Positions 23,174 to 28,630 of a stretch of DNA of 39,250 nt are shown in pieces (the first letter of the stretch is position 1; every line of letters begins with the position of its first letter). Below the pieces are notes generated by a model. The model was not told the DNA's origin, did no database searches, and was given only the letters and a program-made list of their open reading frames with translations. Origin of the DNA: a virus; IMG/VR virus record IMGVR_UViG_3300048834_000083, positions 1 to 39,250 of that record; one strand, given 5' to 3'. The position numbers and the translations under genes were made by a program.

Positions 23174-23555
23174 GCACTGTCTTGAGTATCGGATAACTGT
23201 TGCCGTGCTTGAAGACGAACGCGATGCCGTCATGCACCACCTTCTCGTCCCCGTTGCTCCGTTGCGTGAGGGTATATGCGAATGTCGCCTTCTCATAGAG
23301 CCAGGAGTAGAGGCCACGCTCCCTCCACTCCTGGACCGGAACGAACTGCGACGCACGATCGATCGAGTGTCCCGACACTTCCATGTCTCCGCCGGCCGAC
23401 GTTCCTCGCCGTGCCAGCTCACTCTCTGCCATCTCTCGTGCCTCGCCTTGGTGTTCGTTCGCCAGGTAGCGCAGATACGACAAAGGCAAGCGTGTCCAGC
23501 GCTCCCCTTCGTGTTTGCCGAATGTGATCAGCTTGTTGTGTGTATCTCGCATCAT
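23160..23555 (-). CDS. DUF3820-like small protein
   Basis: About 131 residues from ATG 23555 or 23552. ITFGKHEGERWTRLPLSYLRYLANEHQGEAREMAESELARRG matches the pattern of DUF3820-type domains (FGKHKG...LPxSYLxWL), which also occur at the C-terminus of some exonucleases. The rest is a mixed domain ending just inside the SNF2 helicase gene. Function is unknown; association with nucleases and helicases suggests nucleic-acid binding. The upstream extension of this frame to 23825 overlaps two other genes and is rejected. Confidence 0.75.
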   Translation of the reverse strand: MMRDTHNKLITFGKHEGERWTRLPLSYLRYLANEHQGEAREMAESELARRGTSAGGDMEVSGHSIDRASQFVPVQEWRERGLYSWLYEKATFAYTLTQRSNGDEKVVHDGIAFVFKHGNSYPILKTVHAVL

Positions 23556-23560
23556 TTTCG

Positions 23561-23725
23561 CTATATGCCCAGTATGCTCGTGCCGAGCTTCCATCCTCCC
23601 TTCGCCAGTTGCCAGGTCAGTCCGAGACCCGCTCCGAACAGGAAGATCGAGACTCCCCACAGAAGAGCCAGAACGACCCACCCGCTGATCTTCGCGAGTA
23701 CTCCCATCACTTGTTCCCTGGTCAT
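23561..23725 (-). CDS. Small membrane protein, 54 residues
   Basis: MTREQVMGVLAKISGWVVLALLWGVSIFLFGAG...: one or two hydrophobic helices (about residues 15-45) with a short cytoplasmic N-terminus and a Lys/Gly-rich end. The ATG overlaps the preceding stop in an ATGA. The family is unknown. It lies in the replication unit rather than in the lysis module, so a membrane tether or host-takeover factor is possible. It is not an obvious holin by position. Confidence 0.65.
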   Translation of the reverse strand: MTREQVMGVLAKISGWVVLALLWGVSIFLFGAGLGLTWQLAKGGWKLGTSILGI

Positions 23726-24231
23726 TTTCTTTTCCCGAACCAGCTACGACCGCCTCCAGCTTCTTCTGTGGCTTGCTGTGGTGCGTCAGGCTGAGAGTTT
23801 TCCTTGTTTTCGACCTTTCCCCCATCTTCCTCCTTTTCGTCGTTTCCTGAGCCTCCTGCGCCTCCGTGGATGTCCTCCGCCGGCTTGAAGCCCGCCTCCT
23901 TCAGCGTCTCGTAAAGAGCCGGAAGCAGTTCTCCCTGCGCATGTCGGATCTCGTCATCGGTCAGCTCCTCGCTTTCCACGAGATCCCCGAGCTCCTTCAC
24001 CATGCCCACCACTGTGGTGTGCATCTCCTCGGTCATCCGGTCGAGTGCCTGCGTCTCCTCCCCACGCGTTTCGATAGCCGATCGCTCGACATCCACCGCA
24101 TCTTCAGAGATCGCCCAGCCCTCTCCCTTCATAAAGCCGCGGTTGATCGCCTCGGCAATTCTTCGGAGCATCGTCATCGCTCCGCCTTTGCCGTCAGTCT
24201 CCGCGTCTACTTTGAGTATGAACTTCTTCAT
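23722..24231 (-). CDS. Hypothetical acidic protein with disordered tail
   Basis: A 169-residue protein. The N-terminal part (FILKVDAETDGKGGAMTMLRRIAEAINRGFMKGEGW) is a small alpha/beta segment, the middle (TEEMHTTVVGMVKELGDLVESEEL) is helical, and the last 55 residues are Gly/Glu/Asn/Gln-rich and probably disordered. I do not recognise it. It sits between a small protein after SSB and the helicase region, preceded by the TTATCAAC/TAACAAC leader. A role in DNA metabolism is inferred from position only. Confidence 0.65.
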   Translation of the reverse strand: MKKFILKVDAETDGKGGAMTMLRRIAEAINRGFMKGEGWAISEDAVDVERSAIETRGEETQALDRMTEEMHTTVVGMVKELGDLVESEELTDDEIRHAQGELLPALYETLKEAGFKPAEDIHGGAGGSGNDEKEEDGGKVENKENSQPDAPQQATEEAGGGRSWFGKRK

Positions 24232-24239
24232 CGTGTTCT

Positions 24240-24257
24240 GTTGTTATTGGTTGATAA
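24240..24257 (-). promoter_or_regulatory. Leader motif TTATCAAC-N3-TAACAAC
   Basis: Minus-strand TTATCAAC CAA TAACAAC lies 8 nt before ATG 24231. The whole gap from the previous stop (TAGGGCGAG...) closely parallels the gap before ATG 24447 (TAGGGTCGAG...), suggesting duplication or strong selection. Confidence 0.6.
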
Positions 24258-24267
24258 AAGTCTCGCC

Positions 24268-24447
24268 CTACTTCTTCGCCTCGATCTCCGCATCCACATC
24301 GACCAGAGCCGCTTGAAGGACTTCCTTGAAGTCCTTCAGCTCTTGCTTGATGTCAGTACGGAGAGTGAAGTTCAGCTGCACATTGCCTTTTGCGTATGAG
24401 AACGCTCGGCTGTCGGTGTGCTGCTTCTTCAGTATTTTCTCTCCCAT
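24268..24447 (-). CDS. Small hypothetical protein after SSB, 59 residues
   Basis: MGEKILKKQHTDSRAFSYAKGNVQLNFTLRTDIKQELKDFKEVLQAALVDVDAEIEAKK, given here as a description: a short beta hairpin region then an amphipathic helix. The residues NVQLNFTLR and the following Lys/Glu helix look like a small partner protein. It lies between SSB and the acidic protein, with the conserved TTATCAAC/TAACAAC leader upstream. I do not recognise the family. Confidence 0.65.
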   Translation of the reverse strand: MGEKILKKQHTDSRAFSYAKGNVQLNFTLRTDIKQELKDFKEVLQAALVDVDAEIEAKK

Positions 24448-24453
24448 GAGTTT

Positions 24454-24471
24454 GTTGTTAGCGGTTGATAA
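24454..24471 (-). promoter_or_regulatory. Leader motif TTATCAAC-N3-TAACAAC
   Basis: Minus-strand TTATCAAC CGC TAACAAC lies 6 nt before ATG 24447. It is identical to the copy before 24231 except for the 3-nt spacer, although the two genes are unrelated. Confidence 0.6.
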
Positions 24472-24482
24472 ATTGCTCGACC

Positions 24483-24899
24483 CTAGAACGGGATGTCCTC
24501 CGGGTTGATGTCACCGATGTCTTCCTCATCCTCCCGATCGTCATCTCTCGCACTCGATGACTTGCTTCCCGCCTTCTGCCCGAACTGGAAGCGATCGACA
24601 ATGATCTCGGTGCGGTACATCTTCTTCCCGCTGTCCTTGTCCTCCCAGCTCTGCGTCTTCAGTCTACCCTCGACATAGAGCTCTTGCCCCTTCTCCACAT
24701 ATTGCGCGATCGTCTCTGCATCTTTGCCGAACGCCACGATGTTGTGGAACTCGGTCTCCTCCTGCTTCTGCTTGTCTTTGTCGTACCAGACTCGGTTCGA
24801 TGCGACCGAGAAGCTGCACGCCTGCGTCCCTGATGGGAGCGACTTGAGCTCTGGATCACGCGTCACCCGTCCGATCACTTGTGCTTTGTTTAAGTTCAT
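24483..24899 (-). CDS. ssb: Single-stranded DNA-binding protein
   Basis: A 138-residue SSB. The OB fold (about 1-105) begins MNLNKAQVIGRVTRDPELK, with SVASNRVWYDKDKQKQEETEFHNIVAFGKDAETIAQYVEKGQELYVEGRLKTQSWEDKDSGKKMYRTEIIVD, the standard bacterial SSB pattern. A short Ser/Asp-rich linker leads to the acidic tip INPEDIPF, the interaction peptide that recruits helicases, nucleases and repair proteins. It protects single-stranded DNA during replication and recombination and may replace host SSB. It is in unit I, upstream of the helicase genes. Confidence 0.95.
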   Translation of the reverse strand: MNLNKAQVIGRVTRDPELKSLPSGTQACSFSVASNRVWYDKDKQKQEETEFHNIVAFGKDAETIAQYVEKGQELYVEGRLKTQSWEDKDSGKKMYRTEIIVDRFQFGQKAGSKSSSARDDDREDEEDIGDINPEDIPF

Positions 24900-24903
24900 A
24901 GTG

Positions 24904-25110
24904 TTAGTTGCTCACCTCGCAGTATGGATACTCGCCGTGGTAGCTGTAGTACTCCGTTGGCGTCATGCCTCCATACTCTTTTGCAACACACTCCTCGTAC
25001 TGCTCCGCCCATCGGAACAGCTTCTCGTCCTGCGCTGCCGACCACTTCAGCACCATCACGATCGCGACGATGATGAGGATCACGACTCCCACTGCTTGTA
25101 TCTTCTGCAT
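24904..25110 (-). CDS. Small single-pass membrane protein
   Basis: A 68-residue protein: an N-terminal hydrophobic helix (residues about 5-24, VGVVILIIVAIVMVLKW) followed by a soluble part containing two Cys and many Tyr/Glu (YEECVAKEYGGMTPTEYYSYHGEYPYC). It could be a membrane protein facing the outside, with a possible disulfide between the two Cys. No family is recognised. Located in unit I before ssb, it may act early, for example at the host envelope, but this is speculative. Confidence 0.65.
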   Translation of the reverse strand: MQKIQAVGVVILIIVAIVMVLKWSAAQDEKLFRWAEQYEECVAKEYGGMTPTEYYSYHGEYPYCEVSN

Positions 25111-25122
25111 AGTGTTTTTTGT

Positions 25123-25305
25123 TTAATACTTCTCTTGATAATCTTCGACCTCCTCGTGGATCTTCTGCGTCATCGGACACGGTTGTGTTCCGATCGGCGC
25201 CATGTGCGGTTCTCCTGGCCACACTTGCTCCATCGTAGTGATGTCCTCGTGTTCGCCATCGATCCCTCCACAGAACTCGCACTCCTCTTTTTCTTCTGTG
25301 TGCAT
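25123..25305 (-). CDS. Small zinc-binding acidic protein, first gene of unit I
   Basis: Sixty residues from ATG 25305. The frame opens at 25362, but that ATG lies within the operator dyad. CEFCGG near the N-terminus and a later CPMTQ with nearby His residues suggest a small zinc site. It is rich in Glu and His. It is the first gene after the control region with the direct repeats, so it may be a regulator or anti-host factor. No family is recognised. Confidence 0.6.
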   Translation of the reverse strand: MHTEEKEECEFCGGIDGEHEDITTMEQVWPGEPHMAPIGTQPCPMTQKIHEEVEDYQEKY

Positions 25306-25350
25306 AGGCGTCTTTGTGGGTTTTTTATTTACTATTGCTCCCACTCCATA

Positions 25351-25398
25351 AGTATAAATCATTTATACCCCACAAGCCATGCCCCGCCTGTTAGTAAC
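25351..25398 (-). promoter_or_regulatory. Promoter/operator element, copy 2 (unit I)
   Basis: On the minus strand GTTACTAAC (25398-25390), 22 nt, then GTATAAATGATTTATAC (25368-25352), a perfect dyad with a central G, running into TATACT (25356-25351). The expected transcript start is near 25344, giving a leader of about 40 nt before ATG 25305. Confidence 0.65.
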
Positions 25399-25400
25399 TA

Positions 25401-25460
25401 CCATGCACAAAAAATGAGCATGGGTTGTCCATGCACAATTTTTAAGCGTATCCATGCACA
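25401..25460 (-). repeat. Three direct repeats of TGTGCATGG (iteron- or operator-like)
   Basis: CCATGCACA occurs on the plus strand at 25401-25409, 25429-25437 and 25452-25460, spaced 28 and 23 bp. A related inverted GCATGG lies between the first two. They sit just upstream of the unit I operator in the largest gene-free stretch (25306-25604, 299 bp). They may bind the initiator or a regulator. Confidence 0.6.
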
Positions 25461-25531
25461 CGGTTTACGCACTAACTATACTCATCTAACAATACTCACT
25501 TTATTAGGGCACGCCCCCCAGTAAGGCAACG

Positions 25532-25563
25532 AAAAAAGGCGAGGTGCAAGTCCCGCCTTTTTC
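25532..25563 (-). terminator. Bidirectional intrinsic terminator
   Basis: AAAAAGGCG pairs with CGCCTTTTT around a 12-nt loop, so both strands have a GC stem flanked by T-runs. On the minus strand it ends transcription after the basic Lys/Ala protein, separating the late region from unit I. Confidence 0.8.
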
Positions 25564-25604
25564 CTGGTGACGCCTATGCAATACGCCCCACCGTGAAGTA
25601 TATC

Positions 25605-25823
25605 CTACTTCTTCGCCGCCTTCTTGCTCGTCTTGCGAGCAGCAGCTTTGCGTGCCGGTGCCTTCTTCTTCGGCGTGAGGTTCACCGTTTCAGTTTTTGA
25701 AGCTGAAGCAGGTGCCTGGCGTTCGATGCTTCGGAACTTGCCGAGCTCGAGTGCCTTGCCGAGATGAGGAGCGAACGCTGGGTTCGCATCGACATGCTCT
25801 TGCTTTACTGTGATGTGTGCCAT
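25605..25823 (-). CDS. Small basic protein with Lys/Ala-rich, histone-like tail
   Basis: From ATG 25823, 72 residues: a short N-terminal segment (MAHITVKQEHVDANPAFAPHLGKALELG), then a basic tail with repeated KKAPARKAAARKTSKKAAKK, like bacterial H1-type (HC1/AlgP-like) tails. Such tails bind DNA non-specifically. It may help condense phage or host DNA, or be packaged. A TGATACAAT box lies 37 nt upstream, with a TTATCAGC...ACAAC leader between. It follows the transglycosylase gene and ends before a strong terminator. Confidence 0.7.
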   Translation of the reverse strand: MAHITVKQEHVDANPAFAPHLGKALELGKFRSIERQAPASASKTETVNLTPKKKAPARKAAARKTSKKAAKK

Positions 25824-25830
25824 AGCTATG

Positions 25831-25869
25831 GTTGTTTTACATATCGCTGATAATGTGCTCATTGTATCA
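25831..25869 (-). promoter_or_regulatory. Promoter-like box TGATACAAT and leader of the basic protein gene
   Basis: TGATACAAT (25861-25869) is an extended -10-like sequence. The leader reads TTATCAGC, 6 nt, TAAAACAAC, 4 nt after the motif to the start context TAGCTATG. It may allow independent late expression. Confidence 0.45.
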
Positions 25870-26340
25870 CCTTGAAGGTGGACGTCCGAGCTTCCTCACG
25901 CAGTCCGGGAACTCTTGCTCCCATCGAACCGCGTCATCATCCATCATGAAGCGCACCATGAGCCGCTGCGCTTCGGGATCGTAGAGCTCGACCTCTCCCA
26001 TCGAGTACCGCACTCGGTACATCTCGAACGTCGTGTCCTTGAACTGAAGAAGCCCATGCGAAGGAGTGCCGTCACGATCGACTGGATTGAGTGCGTTCGG
26101 GTTTCCACCCGACTCGCAGATCTCCAGATCAGTGAGCCACTGCTCTCTCGTCGCCGGTTGCTTCAGCAGTACCTTCTTCGGTTCCTCCAGGTGCGCCGTT
26201 GTTATAGGCTCGATGACCTCCACCTCCTTCACTGGCATCTCTGCGAGTGGTGTGTCACGTGGAACCTCGTCTTCGATTGTCCCTGGTCTCCCCAGTATGT
26301 AGAGGAGCATCAGCCCCCCGATGAAAAATGCTTTCGTCAT
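25867..26340 (-). CDS. Transglycosylase (SLT/lysozyme-like) with N-terminal anchor
   Basis: A 157-residue protein: a hydrophobic N-terminal segment (MTKAFFIGGLMLLYILG, 1-17) acting as signal or anchor, a Pro/Glu-rich linker (20-65), then a small lysozyme-like domain with LEICESGGNPNALNPVDRDGTPSHGLLQFKDTTFEMY. Glu76 in ICESGGNP is the expected catalytic acid, and GLLQF is the second SLT motif. It should cut peptidoglycan glycan strands outside the membrane. It lies downstream of the multidomain lysin, so it may be the lysis glycosidase. A small hairpin (GCCCG/CGGGC) sits just before its start. Confidence 0.85.
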   Translation of the reverse strand: MTKAFFIGGLMLLYILGRPGTIEDEVPRDTPLAEMPVKEVEVIEPITTAHLEEPKKVLLKQPATREQWLTDLEICESGGNPNALNPVDRDGTPSHGLLQFKDTTFEMYRVRYSMGEVELYDPEAQRLMVRFMMDDDAVRWEQEFPDCVRKLGRPPSR

Positions 26341-26375
26341 GACCTGCCCGATACGGCCGGGCTACCGCAGAGCGA

Positions 26376-26675
26376 TCAGTACAGATCGATCTGGCGTGAG
26401 TTGTAGGACGCAGAGACGCCCATCTCACGCTCCGCTTTCGCGATGGTGATGCTGTTCAGTATTGCCTTCCAGATCTCGGCCACGATGAGACCGATCACCA
26501 CCACGAGAGATGCAGGAACTCCTGCGCTCGTGAGCCATGCGTACACATCATGCACGAAGGTTGCCCACTCCGGTGTGAGCACTACGGCGATGAGAGCCGT
26601 GAAGATCAGCGACCCTGCGCTGATGAAGAAAGACTTGATGCGTTTTGACATAAATATATTTGTTATAGCTTGCAA
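26376..26675 (-). CDS. Possible internal holin-like gene within the lysin
   Basis: In frame inside the lysin, TGCTACAAT (26689-26697) overlaps AGGAGGT (26682-26688), which sits 7 nt before TTG 26675; a second start is ATG 26651. The 99-residue (or 91-residue) product MSKRIKSFFISAGSLIFTALIAVVLT... has a basic N-terminus, two membrane helices and a charged tail, the class II holin layout. The sequence TACAATAGGAGGTA also precedes the initiator gene. Separate expression of the membrane part is inferred, not shown. Confidence 0.5.
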   Translation of the reverse strand: MQAITNIFMSKRIKSFFISAGSLIFTALIAVVLTPEWATFVHDVYAWLTSAGVPASLVVVIGLIVAEIWKAILNSITIAKAEREMGVSASYNSRQIDLY

Positions 26676-28157
26676 TGCGTTACCTCCTATTGTAGCACTT
26701 TTGACCCCGAAAAGTGCCTCGTCGATGTTCCCCTGTTGAAAGTCGAGAAGCGAGTATCCGGCCGTGAACTGGAAGTGCGGTCGGTCTTGGAAGCTCTCCC
26801 ACTTCCCGCCCCACTCGAGTCCGATCGCCTCTGCGATCGCTCCAGCCATATCCCACGGTCCCTCGTAAGTGATACCCGATCCCTTCTTGAACGCCACATC
26901 GAACGCGCAGCGCCAGTTGTGAAGGCTCTCGCCTCCCTTCGCATTGGTGACGATCGCTCCTGGCTTCGTGCGCCCTTGAGCATAGAGCTCGTTCTGCTCC
27001 TCGATGGATCGGTACTCGTCAGTCACCATGACCGGGTTGCCGGTCGCCTCCATGATCGCCACAAAGAGATCACGGAGTTCCGCCACCTTCGGGTAGAGCT
27101 CTAGCTCATTTTTTTTTTGAGCGTTCAGTGACGCTCGTGTCTTCGGTCCTAGTCGGCCGTAGCCTGTTGTTTGCGGAGTACCGCTCGAGACGAGGTTCTT
27201 CGTCTTCTGGTATCGCTGCACTGCGTCTTCAGTAAGCGGTCCATAGTGCGGATCGAACTGCGCCTCCACTCCCTGGAAGCATGGCTTCCCATCGAACGCA
27301 GTCTCCTTGATGAGACGCTTCTGCAGTTCCACCACATCCGTGCCGGTCATGCCACGCTCGAGGTCACGAGTGAACACGAACAGCGTCTCCTTCGCATCTT
27401 CGAGGATCTCGTTCGGGATGTCGGTGTACACCATGATGTCGTGGATCTTGCCTTCGTACTCATCGAAGTAGAACCACCCGTTCCCGTCATCTCCCCAGTC
27501 CTCGCCCCATGAGTTGCGGAAGTAGATCTTCACCCGATCCTTCTTCACCTCGAACCCATAGAACACGATGCGGTGACGCCCGCGGTATGGTGTCGGCTTC
27601 ACTGGTAGCTTGCTCCATGCTCCCACTTCGAGCGTGGCGTTCACCACTCCGTTCTGGTAGATCGCCTGCATGATGTCTTCAGCAGTCGCCGCCACGAACG
27701 CATAGCCCCCAGTCCTGCGAAGATGCGCATCCTTCTTGATCGCATCCGTCACCGTGACCTTGATGAACTCCGCATGCGGTAGGCTGTTGTCATCGCCTAC
27801 AAGCGCCTCACGCGCCGCACCCTCATCCTTCAGCACACCGGCCGCCACTCGAGGATAGGTTCCCTCTGCAGCAAGCCCGTCCTTCGCCTTGCATCTCGCA
27901 TACACGAAACGCTTCGAGACCCGCGTCAGTACGCCGGTCTCTTTTCGGTCGAAGTACTCGGCCGTCTTCCCTTCAGCCTGCCCCACGCACGAGCCGTTCT
28001 TCTTCTGATCCTCCACCGGATACTCCGAGAGATCCGTGAGGTACTTCTTCGGCAACGCCACGGGCGCCTGCACGAGTGCGAGCGGGATGTCACGGTTGTC
28101 TGGTGGGTTCAGTGCCGCACCCAGTCCTTTTTCTTCGATCGTTTGTTTTTTTGGCAT
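26376..28157 (-). CDS. Multidomain lysin: papain-like, PG-binding, M15 peptidase and two-TM domains
   Basis: I choose ATG 28157 (593 residues). Residues 35-245 form a papain-like (C1) peptidase: Gln51, Cys57 in GSCVGQ, His195 in GRHRI and Asn215 in RNSWGEDWG. Residues 265-345 are a peptidoglycan-binding domain (GMTGTDVVELQKRL, YGPLTEDAVQRYQ). Residues 355-470 are an M15/VanY-like L,D- or D,D-peptidase with DEYRS, His413-x(6)-Asp420 (SLHNWRCAFDV) and PHFQ (His461). A linker then leads to two hydrophobic helices (508-530 and 545-570), holin-like. The last part has its own possible start. The protein likely degrades wall peptides and possibly the membrane barrier in one polypeptide. Confidence 0.88.
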   Translation of the reverse strand: MPKKQTIEEKGLGAALNPPDNRDIPLALVQAPVALPKKYLTDLSEYPVEDQKKNGSCVGQAEGKTAEYFDRKETGVLTRVSKRFVYARCKAKDGLAAEGTYPRVAAGVLKDEGAAREALVGDDNSLPHAEFIKVTVTDAIKKDAHLRRTGGYAFVAATAEDIMQAIYQNGVVNATLEVGAWSKLPVKPTPYRGRHRIVFYGFEVKKDRVKIYFRNSWGEDWGDDGNGWFYFDEYEGKIHDIMVYTDIPNEILEDAKETLFVFTRDLERGMTGTDVVELQKRLIKETAFDGKPCFQGVEAQFDPHYGPLTEDAVQRYQKTKNLVSSGTPQTTGYGRLGPKTRASLNAQKKNELELYPKVAELRDLFVAIMEATGNPVMVTDEYRSIEEQNELYAQGRTKPGAIVTNAKGGESLHNWRCAFDVAFKKGSGITYEGPWDMAGAIAEAIGLEWGGKWESFQDRPHFQFTAGYSLLDFQQGNIDEALFGVKSATIGGNALQAITNIFMSKRIKSFFISAGSLIFTALIAVVLTPEWATFVHDVYAWLTSAGVPASLVVVIGLIVAEIWKAILNSITIAKAEREMGVSASYNSRQIDLY

Positions 28158-28167
28158 AGTTATTTTT

Positions 28168-28626
28168 TTATTGTCTAGTAGTGTGGTCGAGCACATCGAC
28201 ATGCTTGCCGATGAGGTCGATCAGTTTGGTGATGGCGTTGTTCGTCACCTCCATGTTCTTCGCGAGTGTGGTCACGATGTCGTGCGTCTCGCGTGAGATC
28301 TTCATCGCTTCGAACGCTTGCTGCTGGAACTTCTTGGTGTCATCATCTCGTCCCTGCAACACCTTGATGAGTGTCTCGTTCTCCCGTTCAAGATCGCTCA
28401 CCTTTTTGGTGAGGTTCTCGATGTCAGTGGTCTGCTTGTTCACTTTCGTCTCGAGCTGATCCACTGTCTGCTTGAGGAGATCGATCAGTCGGTCCTCATT
28501 GCCATCGACCTCCTTCCGCCGTTCCCTGGCGCTCTTGTCCCATAGTCCATACAGCGCAATACCGCCGGCTATGATCAAGCCCGCGATAATGATGTATGTG
28601 CCGATGTGATTGAGTATCTGATCCAT
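28168..28626 (-). CDS. Membrane-anchored coiled-coil protein (spanin- or lysis-like)
   Basis: A 152-residue protein: an N-terminal transmembrane segment (THIIIAGLIIAGGIALYGLW-like, about 9-28), then a charged linker and a long coiled coil (about 45-105, DLLKQTVDQLETKVNKQ and LERENETLIKVL). The C-terminal helical part is rich in Ile, Thr and His. The layout of one TM plus a periplasmic or cytoplasmic coiled coil resembles an i-spanin, but there is no obvious o-spanin partner with a lipobox. It sits directly upstream of the lysin and after the tail-tip genes, so a lysis role is likely. Confidence 0.65.
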   Translation of the reverse strand: MDQILNHIGTYIIIAGLIIAGGIALYGLWDKSARERRKEVDGNEDRLIDLLKQTVDQLETKVNKQTTDIENLTKKVSDLERENETLIKVLQGRDDDTKKFQQQAFEAMKISRETHDIVTTLAKNMEVTNNAITKLIDLIGKHVDVLDHTTRQ

Positions 28627-28630
28627 GATG

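Noticed and set aside
23174-23422. N-terminal extension of the SNF2 helicase frame
   Set aside because: It overlaps the DUF3820-like gene in another frame and is Arg/Ser-rich nonsense; helicase-like sequence begins at ATG 23173.
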